A stretch of 64,000 nt of DNA, taken from contig NC_058342.1 of the NCBI RefSeq assembly GCF_905475395.1, positions 36,228,140-36,292,139 of the forward strand. Direction: 5' to 3'. The notes under the pieces are model-generated. The model was not told the origin of the DNA. It did not search any database and saw only the letters and a program-made list of their open reading frames with translations. Both the position numbers and the translations under genes were made by a program. Shown here in pieces: positions 22,285 through 33,449 of the stretch. This DNA is from Chrysoperla carnea. Taxonomy: Eukaryota; Arthropoda; Insecta; Neuroptera; Chrysopidae. How positions within the stretch are numbered: position 1 is the stretch's first letter; each line of letters starts with the position of its first letter.

Positions 22285-22440
22285 GTTATCTAATACTAGC
22301 TTGATACCCACCCGCTTCACTGGGCTTAAAAGTAAAAACCAACGCCTCTCTTGATCTCACTTATCCCCCTTACATAACACTCGAAGGGATTGTTTTACAC
22401 AGTCATAATATATGCACAGTTTTATAGTTTACAATAATAT
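22285..22440 (+). repeat. Dispersed repeat L
   Basis: 'tactagcttgatacccaccc', 'gggcttaaaagtaaaa', 'acactcgaa' and 'ggattgttttacaca' recur at 41218-41365, and inverted at 26995-27052. Confidence 0.55.
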
Positions 22441-22513
22441 CTCCGTTTTCTGTAATAGTGTCCCATTTTTGCACGCAAGGACTAAAAACTTCAAAACCCA
22501 ACCAAGTCCTCTA

Positions 22514-22831
22514 TAAGGTTATAAGAAGGAGAACGATCGCTATAGAAAATATTGTCCCCGAAATATGGATAAAATAAGTGAGGCGCTGCGACCGCTAAGT
22601 AGTATCAATAAAAGCGGGCTGTTGTGCGCTAATTTGAAATGATATATCAATTAGTACATCATGCAACTAACTTCATCTACTTGTACTCATAAACAGCTAA
22701 CTTCGCAGATACTACTTCTTGATGACAGCGCGGCTGGTGGCTGAAAAATGAACTATAAATTCTACAAATTTTCAGGGACAGGCGCGCTAATGCTTTAACA
22801 CGTAGCGATCGTTCTCCTTCTTTATAACCTT
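22514..22831. mobile_element. MITE with about 28-bp terminal inverted repeats
   Basis: The left end contains GGTTATAAGAAGGAGAACG and then ATCGCTA; the right end contains its reverse complement with a single length difference in the A/T run. About 318 bp, no open frame of note, with further self-complementarity inside (gcgctgcgaccgct / agcgcggctggtgg). Confidence 0.75.
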
Positions 22832-23751
22832 CATGATCCTAACCGTCACATAATGCCTAGCTATACAATTTTAAGTATTGAGTTGCGGTGTAAGTTCAGA
22901 GCACCTAATTTTAGAAGTCCGATTTTTGAACTTTGCGTCGCTGGTGTAATAGAGCCATCTCTTATCTTTATTATTACAATACATTCTCAGCCTTTTCCGT
23001 TGACCTTCGGTATAGTTTTATAAGTCTACATTTTCGTGGAAAATACGACTAAAAATAGTTGTTGTTAGTTATGGAATAGATCGGCATTATCGACATCATG
23101 ACTGTGGCTGTGGCTCAGAGTGCCAGTGCCAGTGGATGTGTAAGACTGTAAGTGTAATGTAAATGTAATATTTATAAGATGAAACAAGCGCATGTCCGTG
23201 CGTCTAACATAACGGTAGAAAGGCCATCACACACATAATAATCATAATCATAATAATAGGACGCTGCTCTGCCTCTACAGTCTACGCTACACTACCTATA
23301 TACTAGTCACTCGTACCTAGTCACTAGTGTACGAAATTTAACACATACCTACCAAGTGTATGCAAAAAAAAGTTGTATGCACGCCACATAACCTCTATAT
23401 ACATATTAAACATCTGTCAACAAAGCAAGTTGATGTATTTACCTCTTCTTGACTTTCAAGAAAGTCGCCATCTACCTGGCATATCTGAAAATGTCAGGGA
23501 ATTTTAGACTTGATTCTTCACCGATATCGTTGAAGAATTTTTATTCTAATATTAAATTTGCACTACCAAAAACAATCGGGAAATGTTTTCTATAGTCCAG
23601 AAATTTTGGAGGCATAAACTTGAGAATGTCTTCTTTGCTATTGGAGTAATTATTCTCTCCAGCGAGAAATATTATTAGAAACAACTGTGGTGACTTTTTC
23701 ACTAAAAGTTATCGTAGAAAGCGCATTCGTTAAGAAAGTTGATTGTCGCCC
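22832..23751. other. Non-coding stretch, simple sequence
   Basis: Contains GTGGCT/GTGCCA runs (about 23103-23135), ATA/ATC runs (about 23235-23260) and otherwise unique AT-rich DNA. No exon was recognised. It could hold an upstream smash promoter, without specific evidence. Confidence 0.3.
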
Positions 23752-24036
23752 TATTAACTCATTTGGTTAAGGCGTAACCAATTCCCTCCGCGGTATGCTT
23801 TGGGTAGCGGATTCGATTCCCGCCGGCACAACAAAATTAATATAATTAATAGTTGTAATGGGCTGGTGTAGTTCATGGTATATGCATGAAGGAGGTGCAC
23901 TCAGCCTCTGAAATTGAGGAGCTGATAAATGAAATTACCAGCGGAAAGGTGGTAAAACACATATATGGTATCACAAAGGTTCTCTATAGCCTAAGTGTGT
24001 CTTTCGTAGACAGCCAATATAACCTAACCTAAACTA
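23752..24036 (+). mobile_element. tRNA-derived SINE, family 2, full-length-looking copy
   Basis: The head resembles a tRNA: 'ttaactcatttggttaaggc' covers the A-box region and 'gcggattcgattcccgcc' the B box. The body has 'atgcatgaaggaggtgcact' and 'cctctgaaattgaggagc'. The tail is 'gacagccaatataaccta' with TAACCTAACCTAA. A second, inverted copy is at 48170-48413. Confidence 0.85.
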
Positions 24037-24640
24037 AGAAGGTTGATTTAAAAAATTTCCACTTATTTAGATATGTTAATCAACAAAATTTCTACAAATA
24101 GGGCTTGGAAAATCTTTTAGGTTATTTAACAAATGAATTGAATCTTACTTTTTTTTTTATTTCGTGAAAAGTTCACAAATGTGTTGAAAATTATTCCATT
24201 ATTCAATAATTTTTTATTTATTTATACAATGACATATCTTCAACACATATACAACGTTGCCAAACATAATATATAATTTTTATTAATTATCTCAAAAACA
24301 GAAATATTTGTCAGTATATAATATTTTTACAACCTTCGATTAATACAAAATAATCGGAATACTTCATATCTTTTGGAAGAGTAAATTGAATCACGTATTA
24401 TTTATTATATAGAGGTATAAAAAGTATAGGTATGGTATATAAAAATGTTTTAAATAATTCTCCCGTCAACCGCGAATGTTTCTTTTTACTGTTTACAAAA
24501 ACCATATTGGTACAGTTACATTCAAATTAATCGGTACATATTATTATTTATTTACAATAAAAATCGGTCAAATCGCGTACACATTTATTTATTATTTGTT
24601 TACTTCAAATCAATGGTTCTGTATTCAAATTATTTCAATA

Positions 24641-25005
24641 GAGTATTCTACTATTTTTGAAAAAGTACTTCAAAATGTTGATTTTGCTAATAAAAAGCCA
24701 TCAAAAATTTATTTCTTTTTTCAACTGTCAAAAACGCGGACATCCAATTTGATGACGTAATATGGGTATCATTACACGAAATAACACAAATAACTTTGAT
24801 AGATATATTCATAGACATCTGATTATAATAAATATAAATACTTATTATCTATGGATATATTATACCTAGCTGTCTACACTGAACTAACTGATGGTCTATG
24901 ACTCATACCGATATGACATCACAGCAAGGCTTACCCGCGTTTTAGGTCACGTGATATACAGTTTAAAAATTACGATTTTTAATTTTAATATTTTTAAAGA
25001 AAGTG
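24641..25005 (+). mobile_element. MITE family A, copy 2
   Basis: Flanked on the left by TA, starts GAGTATTCTACTATT, follows the family consensus to 'ttaattttaatattttta'; the right terminus is missing. Confidence 0.8.
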
Positions 25006-25575
25006 AAAAAAATTACACAAAAGTCGGAACTCAAATCAGGTTCTTCTAGAAATCCGGTCTAGGACGTGTAAACTTCGTCAATTTTGTAAACTAACAGAAG
25101 ATAATCTGGTTTTTGTGTAATTTTTTCGTTTTGTTTCAATTTGTTTAACAAGGACCATTAAATAATTCAAATACTATGGAACGGAATGCTAAAAATTAAA
25201 TATAATGATAAATAAAATAAGACACACCCACAAAATATAAATAGTAATTACATTGAAATCAAATTTATCAACAACAACAACAAAACACACCAAAATTTTA
25301 TATGCATGGCCTTTAAAAAAATTTACACAAAAATAAAAATGATTAACTGAATTTATGTGAAAACGTGTTTGATATAAAAATTTATTTTTACTGAAAAATT
25401 TTAAATTAAAACTTAGATATCAAATTCGATTTTTACGATTATTTTTTCTCGAACAATCAATCCCATAGTTTTTAAATATCCATTATTGTTCGACTCAATT
25501 TTCACATGCAGACCTTGAATGCACGACACACAATCGTACAATTGATTTATTTTGGATTCGCTTTAATTCGGATTA
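25006..25575. other. Non-coding, AT-rich, nothing recognised
   Basis: No open frame, RNA gene or repeat copy that I could support. Confidence 0.3.
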
Positions 25576-25956
25576 TATTTTTGTAGCCTGCTTAGGACGT
25601 AAAAATGAGGTTAGGAGTTCGTTAATGAGCAACATAAGTCAAGTTTTTGGATCCGTAGGACCCGTCTTGTAAACCGTTAGAGATAGAACAAAAGTTTAAG
25701 TGTAAAAAATGTTCCTTATAAAAAAATAAACAACTTTTGTAGGAAACATTTTTACGTAAATATCATTGATTACTCGTGAGGGCGCAAATTAGGAGACAGT
25801 TACATGTGTGTGGCTGTTACAAATGTAACAGCCTTTAGGATACCTTTCTTTTTTTATATGACATAAAAATAAAAACGATTGGGTCATCAACACTGTCTAT
25901 ACATGGTATTCCAACATTTAACTCAGTCAATTATTTGTTTTCACTTATTTATTGTC
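25576..25956 (+). repeat. Repeat family B, copy with internal change
   Basis: Has the central landmarks and the 3' end (CTATACATGGTATT, then 'aactcagtcaattatttg'), but lacks the 5' third. Confidence 0.75.
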
Positions 25957-26429
25957 TTTTTTTTTTGTTAATATGGACTACAAGGATTGCGCTCCGCAAA
26001 TTTGATTACGCACGTAGTAAAATATCAAATAAAAACAATTGTAGAATTTTAAATATGCGCTAGTACCACGTGTTCAAGTGAAGTTTTTTTTTTCATGTAA
26101 ATTTGTAAGTGAGTGCGTGATTATTTTTACAATGAATATCGGATCGAGTTCTTGTATAAGCATTATGAGTTTGTACAGTTCAGTTCACTAAACAATTCAC
26201 TTCGTTTTTGTTTGTAGTAGAGGTTATTCATACTAGATGTTAATCATCATATATAGATTTTTAACATGTTTTTTTGATTGACCTTCGTGCGTCGTTTGGG
26301 ATTCTCTGTAAAACACCGCAACGCACTAAAGCCACATTCCATTTAATCTTATACATTATTACTTTAGCAAGTTTTATTCTGTCCTACCCTTATCTTCGTT
26401 ATTTCTTTATCAAATTCCATATTGGATTG

Positions 26430-26721
26430 ATGAAAATCAACCCAAAGACTAGAAAGGCAAATTTCATTTCTCTGCGACTAAAAAGGCAAATTTCATTTTT
26501 TTTTTTTATTCGAGGTTAGTTTGAAATTGCATTTGTCCAACAGTGAATTTAAAAGTGAAATAAAAATATGAGTAAAGTACCTTAATAGTTAAGTTTGGGC
26601 TTATTTTGCAATTTATGATACAAAATTTTGATGATTTTTTGTCAAAAACATTCGCATAGTTTTTGCGAATGCGTTAAAAAAAGTGTGAATATTCACGAAT
26701 GCGTATACTCGTTCCATCACT
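26430..26721 (+). mobile_element. hAT-like family F, one-ended copy
   Basis: Shares with 54320-54575 (inverted there) 'ctaaaaaggcaaatttca', 'tcgaggttagtttg', 'tatgagtaaagtacctta' and the terminus CGTTCCATCACTA. A partner left terminus was not found. Confidence 0.65.
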
Positions 26722-26994
26722 AATAATTATGATCAACACCAGTAGTAAATAACGTATAATTTTTTTTTCAATAAAAGTACTGTTAAAAAATTCTTTAGCG
26801 AGTTAAAAATTTCACAATCGTGATTTGATTATGAAAAATATAGTGTAGCTTAGCGTACGACCATTATAATAAATAATATGATCATGTACGTACGACGTAA
26901 TACGTCACCGTCACCGTCATTCAAGTTCACTTTACAATTCACTTAAGTCGTATGTCGTATGTCGCAAGTCGCACTAAAGATGCAATCATCTTTA

Positions 26995-27052
26995 TCAATC
27001 TTTACTTTTAAACCCAGCAAAGCGGGTGGGTATCACTCTAGTATATAATAAT
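26995..27052 (-). repeat. Repeat L fragment, inverted
   Basis: 'ttacttttaaacccagcaaa' and 'gcgggtgggtatcac' are the reverse complement of the head of the copies at 22285 and 41218. Confidence 0.55.
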
Positions 27053-27056
27053 TCTA

Positions 27057-27345
27057 AAATTCATTGATACAAAATCACTAAAGTTAAATAAACAAAATCA
27101 TTACTTCTATGAAAGAGATTGATTTTAAGTTTAAAGTCATGCATTTTATTGATGGGAAATCAAATTGTACTTAGTTAGGAATATATAATCGTGTAAATAA
27201 ATCGAATCGATGAATTAAAAGAAAATTTCTTTGTGTTTGCTTTAAATATAGGATTTGGTTATTACAAACACATACCTATCATGTCTAGTCTATATGTGAT
27301 TGTGTCAACTACATGAAGATTATTGTTACTAACTTATAGAAAGTT
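27057..27345 (-). repeat. Repeat family G, 5' half, inverted
   Basis: Reverse complement matches 57725-58010 ('catgaagattattgttac', 'ctagtctatatgtgattgtg', 'gctttaaatataggatttgg', 'aatatataatcgtgtaaat'). Confidence 0.75.
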
Positions 27346-27544
27346 TGAAATAAACTTATTGATCAGTTTTATAATATATAGCATATTTTTGTACATATAT
27401 AAGAACCATTCATAGCGCAGTTGGACTTAAGACATTTAAATCAGTATTAGCAGGTATAAACCTTCTTTTTTTTTTACCTGCTCATGAAGTTGTGACAATC
27501 ACATCACTATTATGTTATAATATTTATAAGTAATATTATAAATT

Positions 27545-27611
27545 TTGTAATTAATGATACAAAATGATGATGATTTTTTTGTAAATACGCGAAGATTCGT
27601 GCCATCACTAA
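27545..27611 (+). repeat. Family F end fragment
   Basis: 'aatgatacaaaatgatgatg' followed by 'cgaagattcgtgccatcacta', the family F right terminus. Confidence 0.45.
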
Positions 27612-28044
27612 TTTGTATTAGAGAAGCTATGTAATAAAATCAATATATGAACAGCACATAATTAAATAGCATGCGTTCATACGAAGTTGATTTGCATTGC
27701 ATTGCATGTACACTCAACTTCACAAATAGTGAAATTTTTTAGAAACATTATACTTTGTATGCATTTTTTAACCGCAATTAATGATATTTAACACGATTTT
27801 CCTATTTTTTACCTTGGTTTTCTTTTTTTTTCTCTTCTTATTAATTACATCAACATGTCGATATACTCATAACGAGTCATGGACATTTTAATAGATGAAC
27901 TACACTGGAAAAAAAATTCTTAATATCAACTGATATGAGGTTGTCTCAATCTTGGGAATGGAGCCCTGAATGTGATATAACTACCTACAGGGTTGAGTGG
28001 TGAAGTTGACACAAACGCATGAGGTGTTTGTATGAAAGTAATAT

Positions 28045-28240
28045 ACTGTCTAACAAATGATTTTGTTTATTTAACTTCAATGATTTTGTATCAATGAATT
28101 CATATTTTAAATTCAATACTTTTCTATTGTAAATACAAACATTAAGCTGTACTTGTTTCAATCGTTAGGCAATTGTTTGAAAGTATCTTTACTTTATTTC
28201 AATATGAAACGGCCAACTTCGGGATGAGTATGTCATTATT
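28045..28240 (+). repeat. Repeat family G, 3' half, direct
   Basis: 'tttgtatcaatgaattcata', 'aatacttttctattgtaaat', 'attaagctgtacttgtt' and 'cgttaggcaattgtttgaaa' match 57975-58145. Confidence 0.75.
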
Positions 28241-28979
28241 TTATTTATTTTTTTTTTACAGTGTAGGTCCGTGTAAAAGATCTATTTAAATGCAACAAGC
28301 ATGGTGGTTTTAGGCTATAGAAACTAATAAATGGACTCTAATCATCAATTTTTAACATTTCCAAACGCATTTAAGAAAAAAATAACAGCAAAAACTTCAG
28401 GCTTTTCGGTTTATTTTTTCCAAAAAATTTTCAATTCACTGAGCTAATCAATTTCTGCATAGCAAGGAATCGTAAAATAAGCTTTTAGTGACTTTTCTCT
28501 GGAAGTTTCTCCGAACTATCGAATAGAGCGACCGTAATTATAGACAACTTTACTGCCGTGTTAAACTCACTTTTGTTTGTGTCTAGAAATCGGGTTAAAA
28601 AAGTTTTGTAAGTAGTTAATTCAAAATTGGGACAGTTTAAAAGCCAGATTTATAAGCAATCAAAAACAAAAAATCAAGAGAAGGGAAGCGGGGGCGACAG
28701 GAGAAGATGAGACTGGTGGGGGGGTTGAATACGAATGTATTGTATGTAGTAATAATATGGCATCATGAATATTTGATATTACATTAATATAAGCGAACAA
28801 TACAAGTGATTTCCTAGTGGACAAGTTTCCATTTATGGATTCGATCCATTAGATTTACAATAAAATTCACATAAAATTACAAAGTTAAATACCAAATTTG
28901 TAAAAAAATATTTTTTTACTTTGATTGAAAGAAAGCTAATAGTTTTCACCTCGAAAAATTGACTCTAAGATAGCCACAC
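28241..28979. other. Non-coding, nothing recognised
   Basis: AT-rich except for a G-rich tract at about 28680-28725. No exon or repeat copy supported. Confidence 0.3.
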
Positions 28980-29332
28980 ATTCATAACTGATATTCCCAT
29001 AAAACACATAATATAAAATACATAATTTGCGCCCTCGCAGGTGAACAGTGATGTTTAGGAAAAAAAAATTCAAACAAAAGTTGTTTATTTTTTTATAAAG
29101 AACATTTTTTACATTTAAACTTTTGTTCTATCTCTAACGGTTTACAAGATGGGTCCTACGGATCCAAGACTCAATTGACCTATGTTGCTCATTTACGAAC
29201 TGAGCCTCACTTTTTACGTCTTGATAAAAATTCCCGCTTGATATCTCATTTCGTTTTTGTGTTATCGTATCCACAGACAGTACTGGGACTAAATTTAATA
29301 TACTATCATATATTTCATATATGCATGCTATA
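28980..29332 (-). repeat. Repeat family B, inverted copy
   Basis: Reverse complement of the family core ('gcgccctcgcaggtgaac', 'ttttgttctatctctaacgg', 'tacaagatgggtcctacgga'). Confidence 0.8.
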
Positions 29333-29744
29333 AAACATGAATTTACTTAATCAATTGTTGATTTAGCCTTTAAAGGTCATACCCACCTACCATGGGGCTT
29401 GTTATATATTGTTTGTGAGAGTATACGCAAAGAAAATCTAAAACGCTGTCTTGTTTTTCATAAACAGGTTCGAATCGATTCAAATTCACTTAATCGGTCG
29501 GCGGCGGCGTCGGCTTCTTGTGGCCGTCTTTCTTTCAAACAGTTTCTTTTTTTTAAACTTCTAAATTATGCCTTAAAATGGTCTTATAAATAAGAGAACC
29601 GATTCGTTATGTCATCACATCGTGTATAGCATGCTCATATTATTTGCGGCACATCATCGATTACTCGATCAGTGTCAGTTAGTCCAAGTAATCATTTTTT
29701 TTTCTACTCTGCATGTAGGAGATAAAAAAACTCGAATTTTAATT
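29333..29744. other. Non-coding stretch with a CpG-rich patch
   Basis: 29490-29530 (GGTCGGCGGCGGCGTCGGC and flanks) is far richer in CG dinucleotides than its surroundings. A plus-strand open frame (29399-29593) covers it but shows no family resemblance. It could be a promoter or 5' UTR exon. Confidence 0.3.
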
Positions 29745-29945
29745 ACCTTAGAACTTTTTACTTTTTAAGGGACAAGCTTTTATAGTACTAAAAAGTAGAA
29801 AATAATTTTATCACTTATACCCGACTATTTGTAAAAGCTTTAGGAGCTTAATGTCAAGCATGCATCGAAACGTTTCATCTACTCTACATGCCTAATTATT
29901 TTCGATTCATTCTTGACACCCGGTTCTTGTTTGACACCCTGTTAA
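29745..29945 (+). mobile_element. Repeat family C, diverged copy
   Basis: 'gggacaagcttttatagtac', 'ctatttgtaaaagctt' and 'catgcctaattattttcg' match the left arm and loop of the foldback at 33165-33449. The right arm is missing. Confidence 0.6.
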
Positions 29946-30712
29946 CACATAAATATAATGAAATTATTGATTTGAATTTTCTAACAGATTTTGTTCACCG
30001 GAAACCTGCTAATTACCAAAATAGTTTATTTATTTAAAGATGCCATACATGTTTGTATATTTTGAAGGGGGATGATTATGTCTGATACACAACACATATA
30101 CAATAAATAACAAACAATAAGGGTTGTTTGCAATCCCTTAAGTAGAACACTCAACTAAAAACTTGTTTTTTTTTTTTATGTGAAACAATTCATGAACTGA
30201 ATCACACAAAAATATTACTTGCGATACGGTAACGATTATAACGACTTTGAAGGGATCCACAATTTTGATCGGTAGATGGATTATATGTTTTCAAAGATTT
30301 CTCCAAGTCCGTAAAAATTTAAAAAACCATTTAAATTAAAGTTCAAATATTAAGGATGTATGAACACGGTAGTGGGAAATAATCTGGTAAAATACTGTTG
30401 AAAATAGGAGAAAAATCATACAGTTAGTTCATTCCACGTTACATATGTATATCATTCATTCTCTCGGTAAGATCTAACACAAATTGAACCAACTCTACAA
30501 CAAATTAGTATTTGTAAAATTATTCTAACCTATAGCTTTATTTATTTATACTTGGAGCAGAATCTGAATAAAGAAAAAATGTTTCGATATAAAAAAAGTG
30601 TCTGAAAAAGTAGTTCATCAAAGAAGAAAAAATAGATGAAGTTTGCAAGGAACGAGTGCATTACCAAAAATGTTAATCTTTGTCATTTTTTTTTTTCATT
30701 TTCTTATCGTAA
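29946..30712. other. Non-coding, nothing recognised except a repeat I-like end
   Basis: 'taaggatgtatgaacacggt' at about 30351 resembles the terminal inverted repeat of the element at 55472-56118. No exon supported. Confidence 0.3.
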
Positions 30713-31197
30713 CAATTTAAGGGCATGGACCAGCTACGAGGGAGGGCGAATCGCCAAAAGCCTGTTGGGTGAAGGAAACTCGCTCGGTAACAGAGCCGAG
30801 GAGATCTTGAAACTAAACACAACTGATATTAGAGTCATCGTAGAGTTCCTCACAATGCATGATAACCTGAACAAGTTCCAACATCAGATTGGAAAAAGAC
30901 AATCTCCCGCGTGTGACAGATGCGGAGAAAATTCAGAAGAAACATCGATCCACTTTCTCCATTACTACCCGGCGCTCATACAGCAGCGAAGGAAATGGTT
31001 TGGTCCGGTCATAGTCGAACCAGAAGAAATTAGGAAACTCAGCGCTAGGCAAATCCTGGGTTTCAGTACATCAGTTGGTTATAATAGCCACTGAAAAGTG
31101 TAGCGGGGATAGAGTACAAGGGTCTATTTGGCTAAGTGCTCTGAACCATTGCTTTGAGGCCCGATGCTCGAGCATGGCCCGCTAACCTCCATACCCA
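30713..31197 (+). mobile_element. Non-LTR retrotransposon 3' end (5'-truncated)
   Basis: The open frame from about 30716 to 31094 reads LRAWTSYEGGRIAKSLLGEG, then NLNKFQHQIGKRQSPACDRC and GENSEETSIHFLH, ending GFSTSVGYNSH and a stop. This is the tail after RNase H in Jockey/I-like LINEs, with a C-x2-C-x-H-like knuckle (CDRC, H-F-L-H). About 100 bp of 3' UTR follow. TATCGTAA occurs at 30705-30712 and 31198-31205, a possible target-site duplication, and an A run follows. The segment shared with the minus-strand copy at 38346-38935 is almost the same protein, so both belong to one family. Confidence 0.8.
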
Positions 31198-31205
31198 TAT
31201 CGTAA

Positions 31206-31864
31206 AAAAAACGTCCTTACTCCCTTAAGTGGAACACAAAACACAAGTGTTTTGTGTGAAAAATTCTTGGCTAGAAAAAAATTGACGACTTTATGATGTA
31301 GTACCTAGTATTTGTCTTACAATTATAAAATTGACTACACCGATTTGCTTCTCATGAAGCCAAAACAATAAAAACAATTGTTAATATATCATTTTATACT
31401 GAGTACCATTTTTTTTTTTAGAAAATTGTACGCGAAACAAAGGAAAAATTATAAAATTGTTGACACTGTTCTCACAATTGTACAATTTAAAATACATACA
31501 TGAAGTGAAGCAGAAGCAAACTCACCCACTCCCCTTCACTTCGTCTCGCCTGCCACTAATCGACTATCACCTCCATGACATATATGTTCTTAATCGTCAC
31601 CAGAATGTTTAGGTATAGACAACTCAATACTCAACAGTCAACTCTCAAGCCACATTAAAAAGATATTTTTCAAAATTATTATGTAATCAACTGAATACTA
31701 AATAACTTTTGTGTGTGTAATTTTATTTTTACCAACAAAAACAATTTTTATAGGATTCTGTAGCGATTTTATTAAAAAATTAGGGTCCTTATTCTTTAAC
31801 ATTCAAACATGAAAAAGATTACATGAAGCGACATCAATTTTGACACAGAAATATGAGTGTACTT
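31206..31864. other. Non-coding, nothing recognised
   Basis: AT-rich with homopolymer runs. No exon or repeat copy supported. Confidence 0.3.
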
Positions 31865-32390
31865 TTCACCAGTTAAAATTCCAATAAAATCGGATCAAAT
31901 TTGCCTCTGTTATCAAAAAAATTGAATTTTTTAACTTCATGACGTCATCAAAATCCAAAAAATTTAATTTTGCTCTATCTTTCCCAAATTTTACCCAATT
32001 TTGATAAACCAAATATGGAATCCTACTAAATTTGGGTCATATTTTTCAAATTTGTTGTCAAAATTAACCTAGCTATAATAGATTTCAAGAATTTGGAGTC
32101 CTGGTCCCGAAATTAAGACCATAAATGATAGCTAGCAAAAAACTGACATCAAAGCTGAAAAGTTCGGGCCAAAATTAGTGGGTTTCAAAAAAAATTCCAA
32201 TAAAATCGGATCAAATATGCGTCTGTTATCAAAAAAATTGAATTTTTTAACTTCGTGACGTCATCAAAATCCAAAAAATTTAATTTTGCTCTATCTTTCC
32301 CAAATTTTACTCAATTTTGATAAACCAAATATGGAATCCTACTAAATTTGGGTCATACTTTTCAAATTTGTGGTCAAAATTAACACCGGA
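31865..32390 (-). repeat. Repeat E array, inverted, about 1.7 units
   Basis: GACGTCATCAAAATCC recurs at 31941 and 32257 (316 bp apart). It is the reverse complement of the smash-intron array ('ccaataaaatcggatcaaat', 'ctactaaatttgggtcata'). Confidence 0.85.
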
Positions 32391-32944
32391 AAGAAGTTTT
32401 ATCTCACATGGCAGAGCAGGATTGGAGGCTGTAACCTCATTTGTCGAAACAACGAAAGATCTATCCAATTTTTCATCCTACCGTTCAGGACTATACGCAA
32501 ATAAGTAAATAAGTTCTGGAGTTCTGGTAAATAAGAATAAAGACGCCTCTCTGGTTCTCTCGGCAGTATCTTGTGACGGATTATCTCAAAGAGGACACAA
32601 AGGCCTAGGTGTCAGGAACCCGATGTGGTGCTGCCCTCCATTATATATTGTTATTGGATATTTTGAATGAGAGAGAGGGTGGAAGGAGACACAACTTGTA
32701 ACTTGTACTGGTAACATAAATTTGCATGGTATACAAGAATGAACATCATATCTGAATATATTTTTGACCATATTTGGGTAGATTGAAATAAATAATCATG
32801 TAACATTGGCCCACTAATAATAAAATTAAAAAACTTTTTTTTTGATGGATTTCAACATAACTGCACTGGTTCGTTACTTTATTGGTATGATGGTAACTGA
32901 TACACTACAACTGGACTGCATGGGCGCTCCCAGCAATTTTTTCA
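32391..32944. other. Non-coding stretch of higher GC, possibly transposon-derived
   Basis: 32395-32700 is less AT-rich than its surroundings, but I could not assign it to a family. No exon supported. Confidence 0.25.
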
Positions 32945-33449
32945 AGACAAGGCAAGCAAATTGTCCCATTGTTTGTCTGTAATTAAATCTTGTAAGTCAT
33001 AATTGATCCACTTCCCGGTTTCCGATTGAGTTGAAATTTTGCATGCACATTTAGTTTCGATGACAATGCCTGGTAAGGTTGAGACGTCCTGATTTTCCCA
33101 TCGCTTCCACAATATTTGATATATATACATTTTTTTACTCATAATTTAAAAATTTTAATAAAAAATACCTTTTTAAGGGACAAGCTTTTATTGTACTAAA
33201 AAGTAGAAAAAAAGTTTTTTCTACGAATCACTAATACCCGGACTATTTGTAAAAGCTTGAGGCGCTTAATATCAAGAATAAATCGAAAAATAATTAGGCA
33301 TGTGGAGGAGATGATTCGTTCCGATTCATTTTTGATATTTTAAATTGAGCGCTTCAAGCTTTTACAAATAGTCAGGTATGAGTGACTCATAGATAAAATT
33401 ATTTTCTACTTTTTAATACAATAAAAGCTTGTCCCTAAAAAAGTATCGG
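32945..33449 (+). mobile_element. Repeat family C, full copy with foldback
   Basis: 33165-33270 and 33349-33449 are inverted arms of about 100 bp ('acaagcttttattgtac' against 'aataaaagcttgtccc'; 'ctatttgtaaaagcttga' against 'tcaagcttttacaaatag') around a loop of about 80 bp. The 200 bp to the left ('aaggttgagacgtcctgatt', 'tatttgatatatatacat') also precedes the copy at 42045, so the unit is about 450-500 bp. Confidence 0.85.

Noticed and set aside
23752..23830. Functional tRNA gene
   Set aside because: Arms are mispaired and the sequence continues into a repeated SINE body.
29399..29593. Short gene over the CG-rich patch
   Set aside because: The peptide has an Ala/Ser run from the GCG/TCG repeat and nothing else; no splice or family support.
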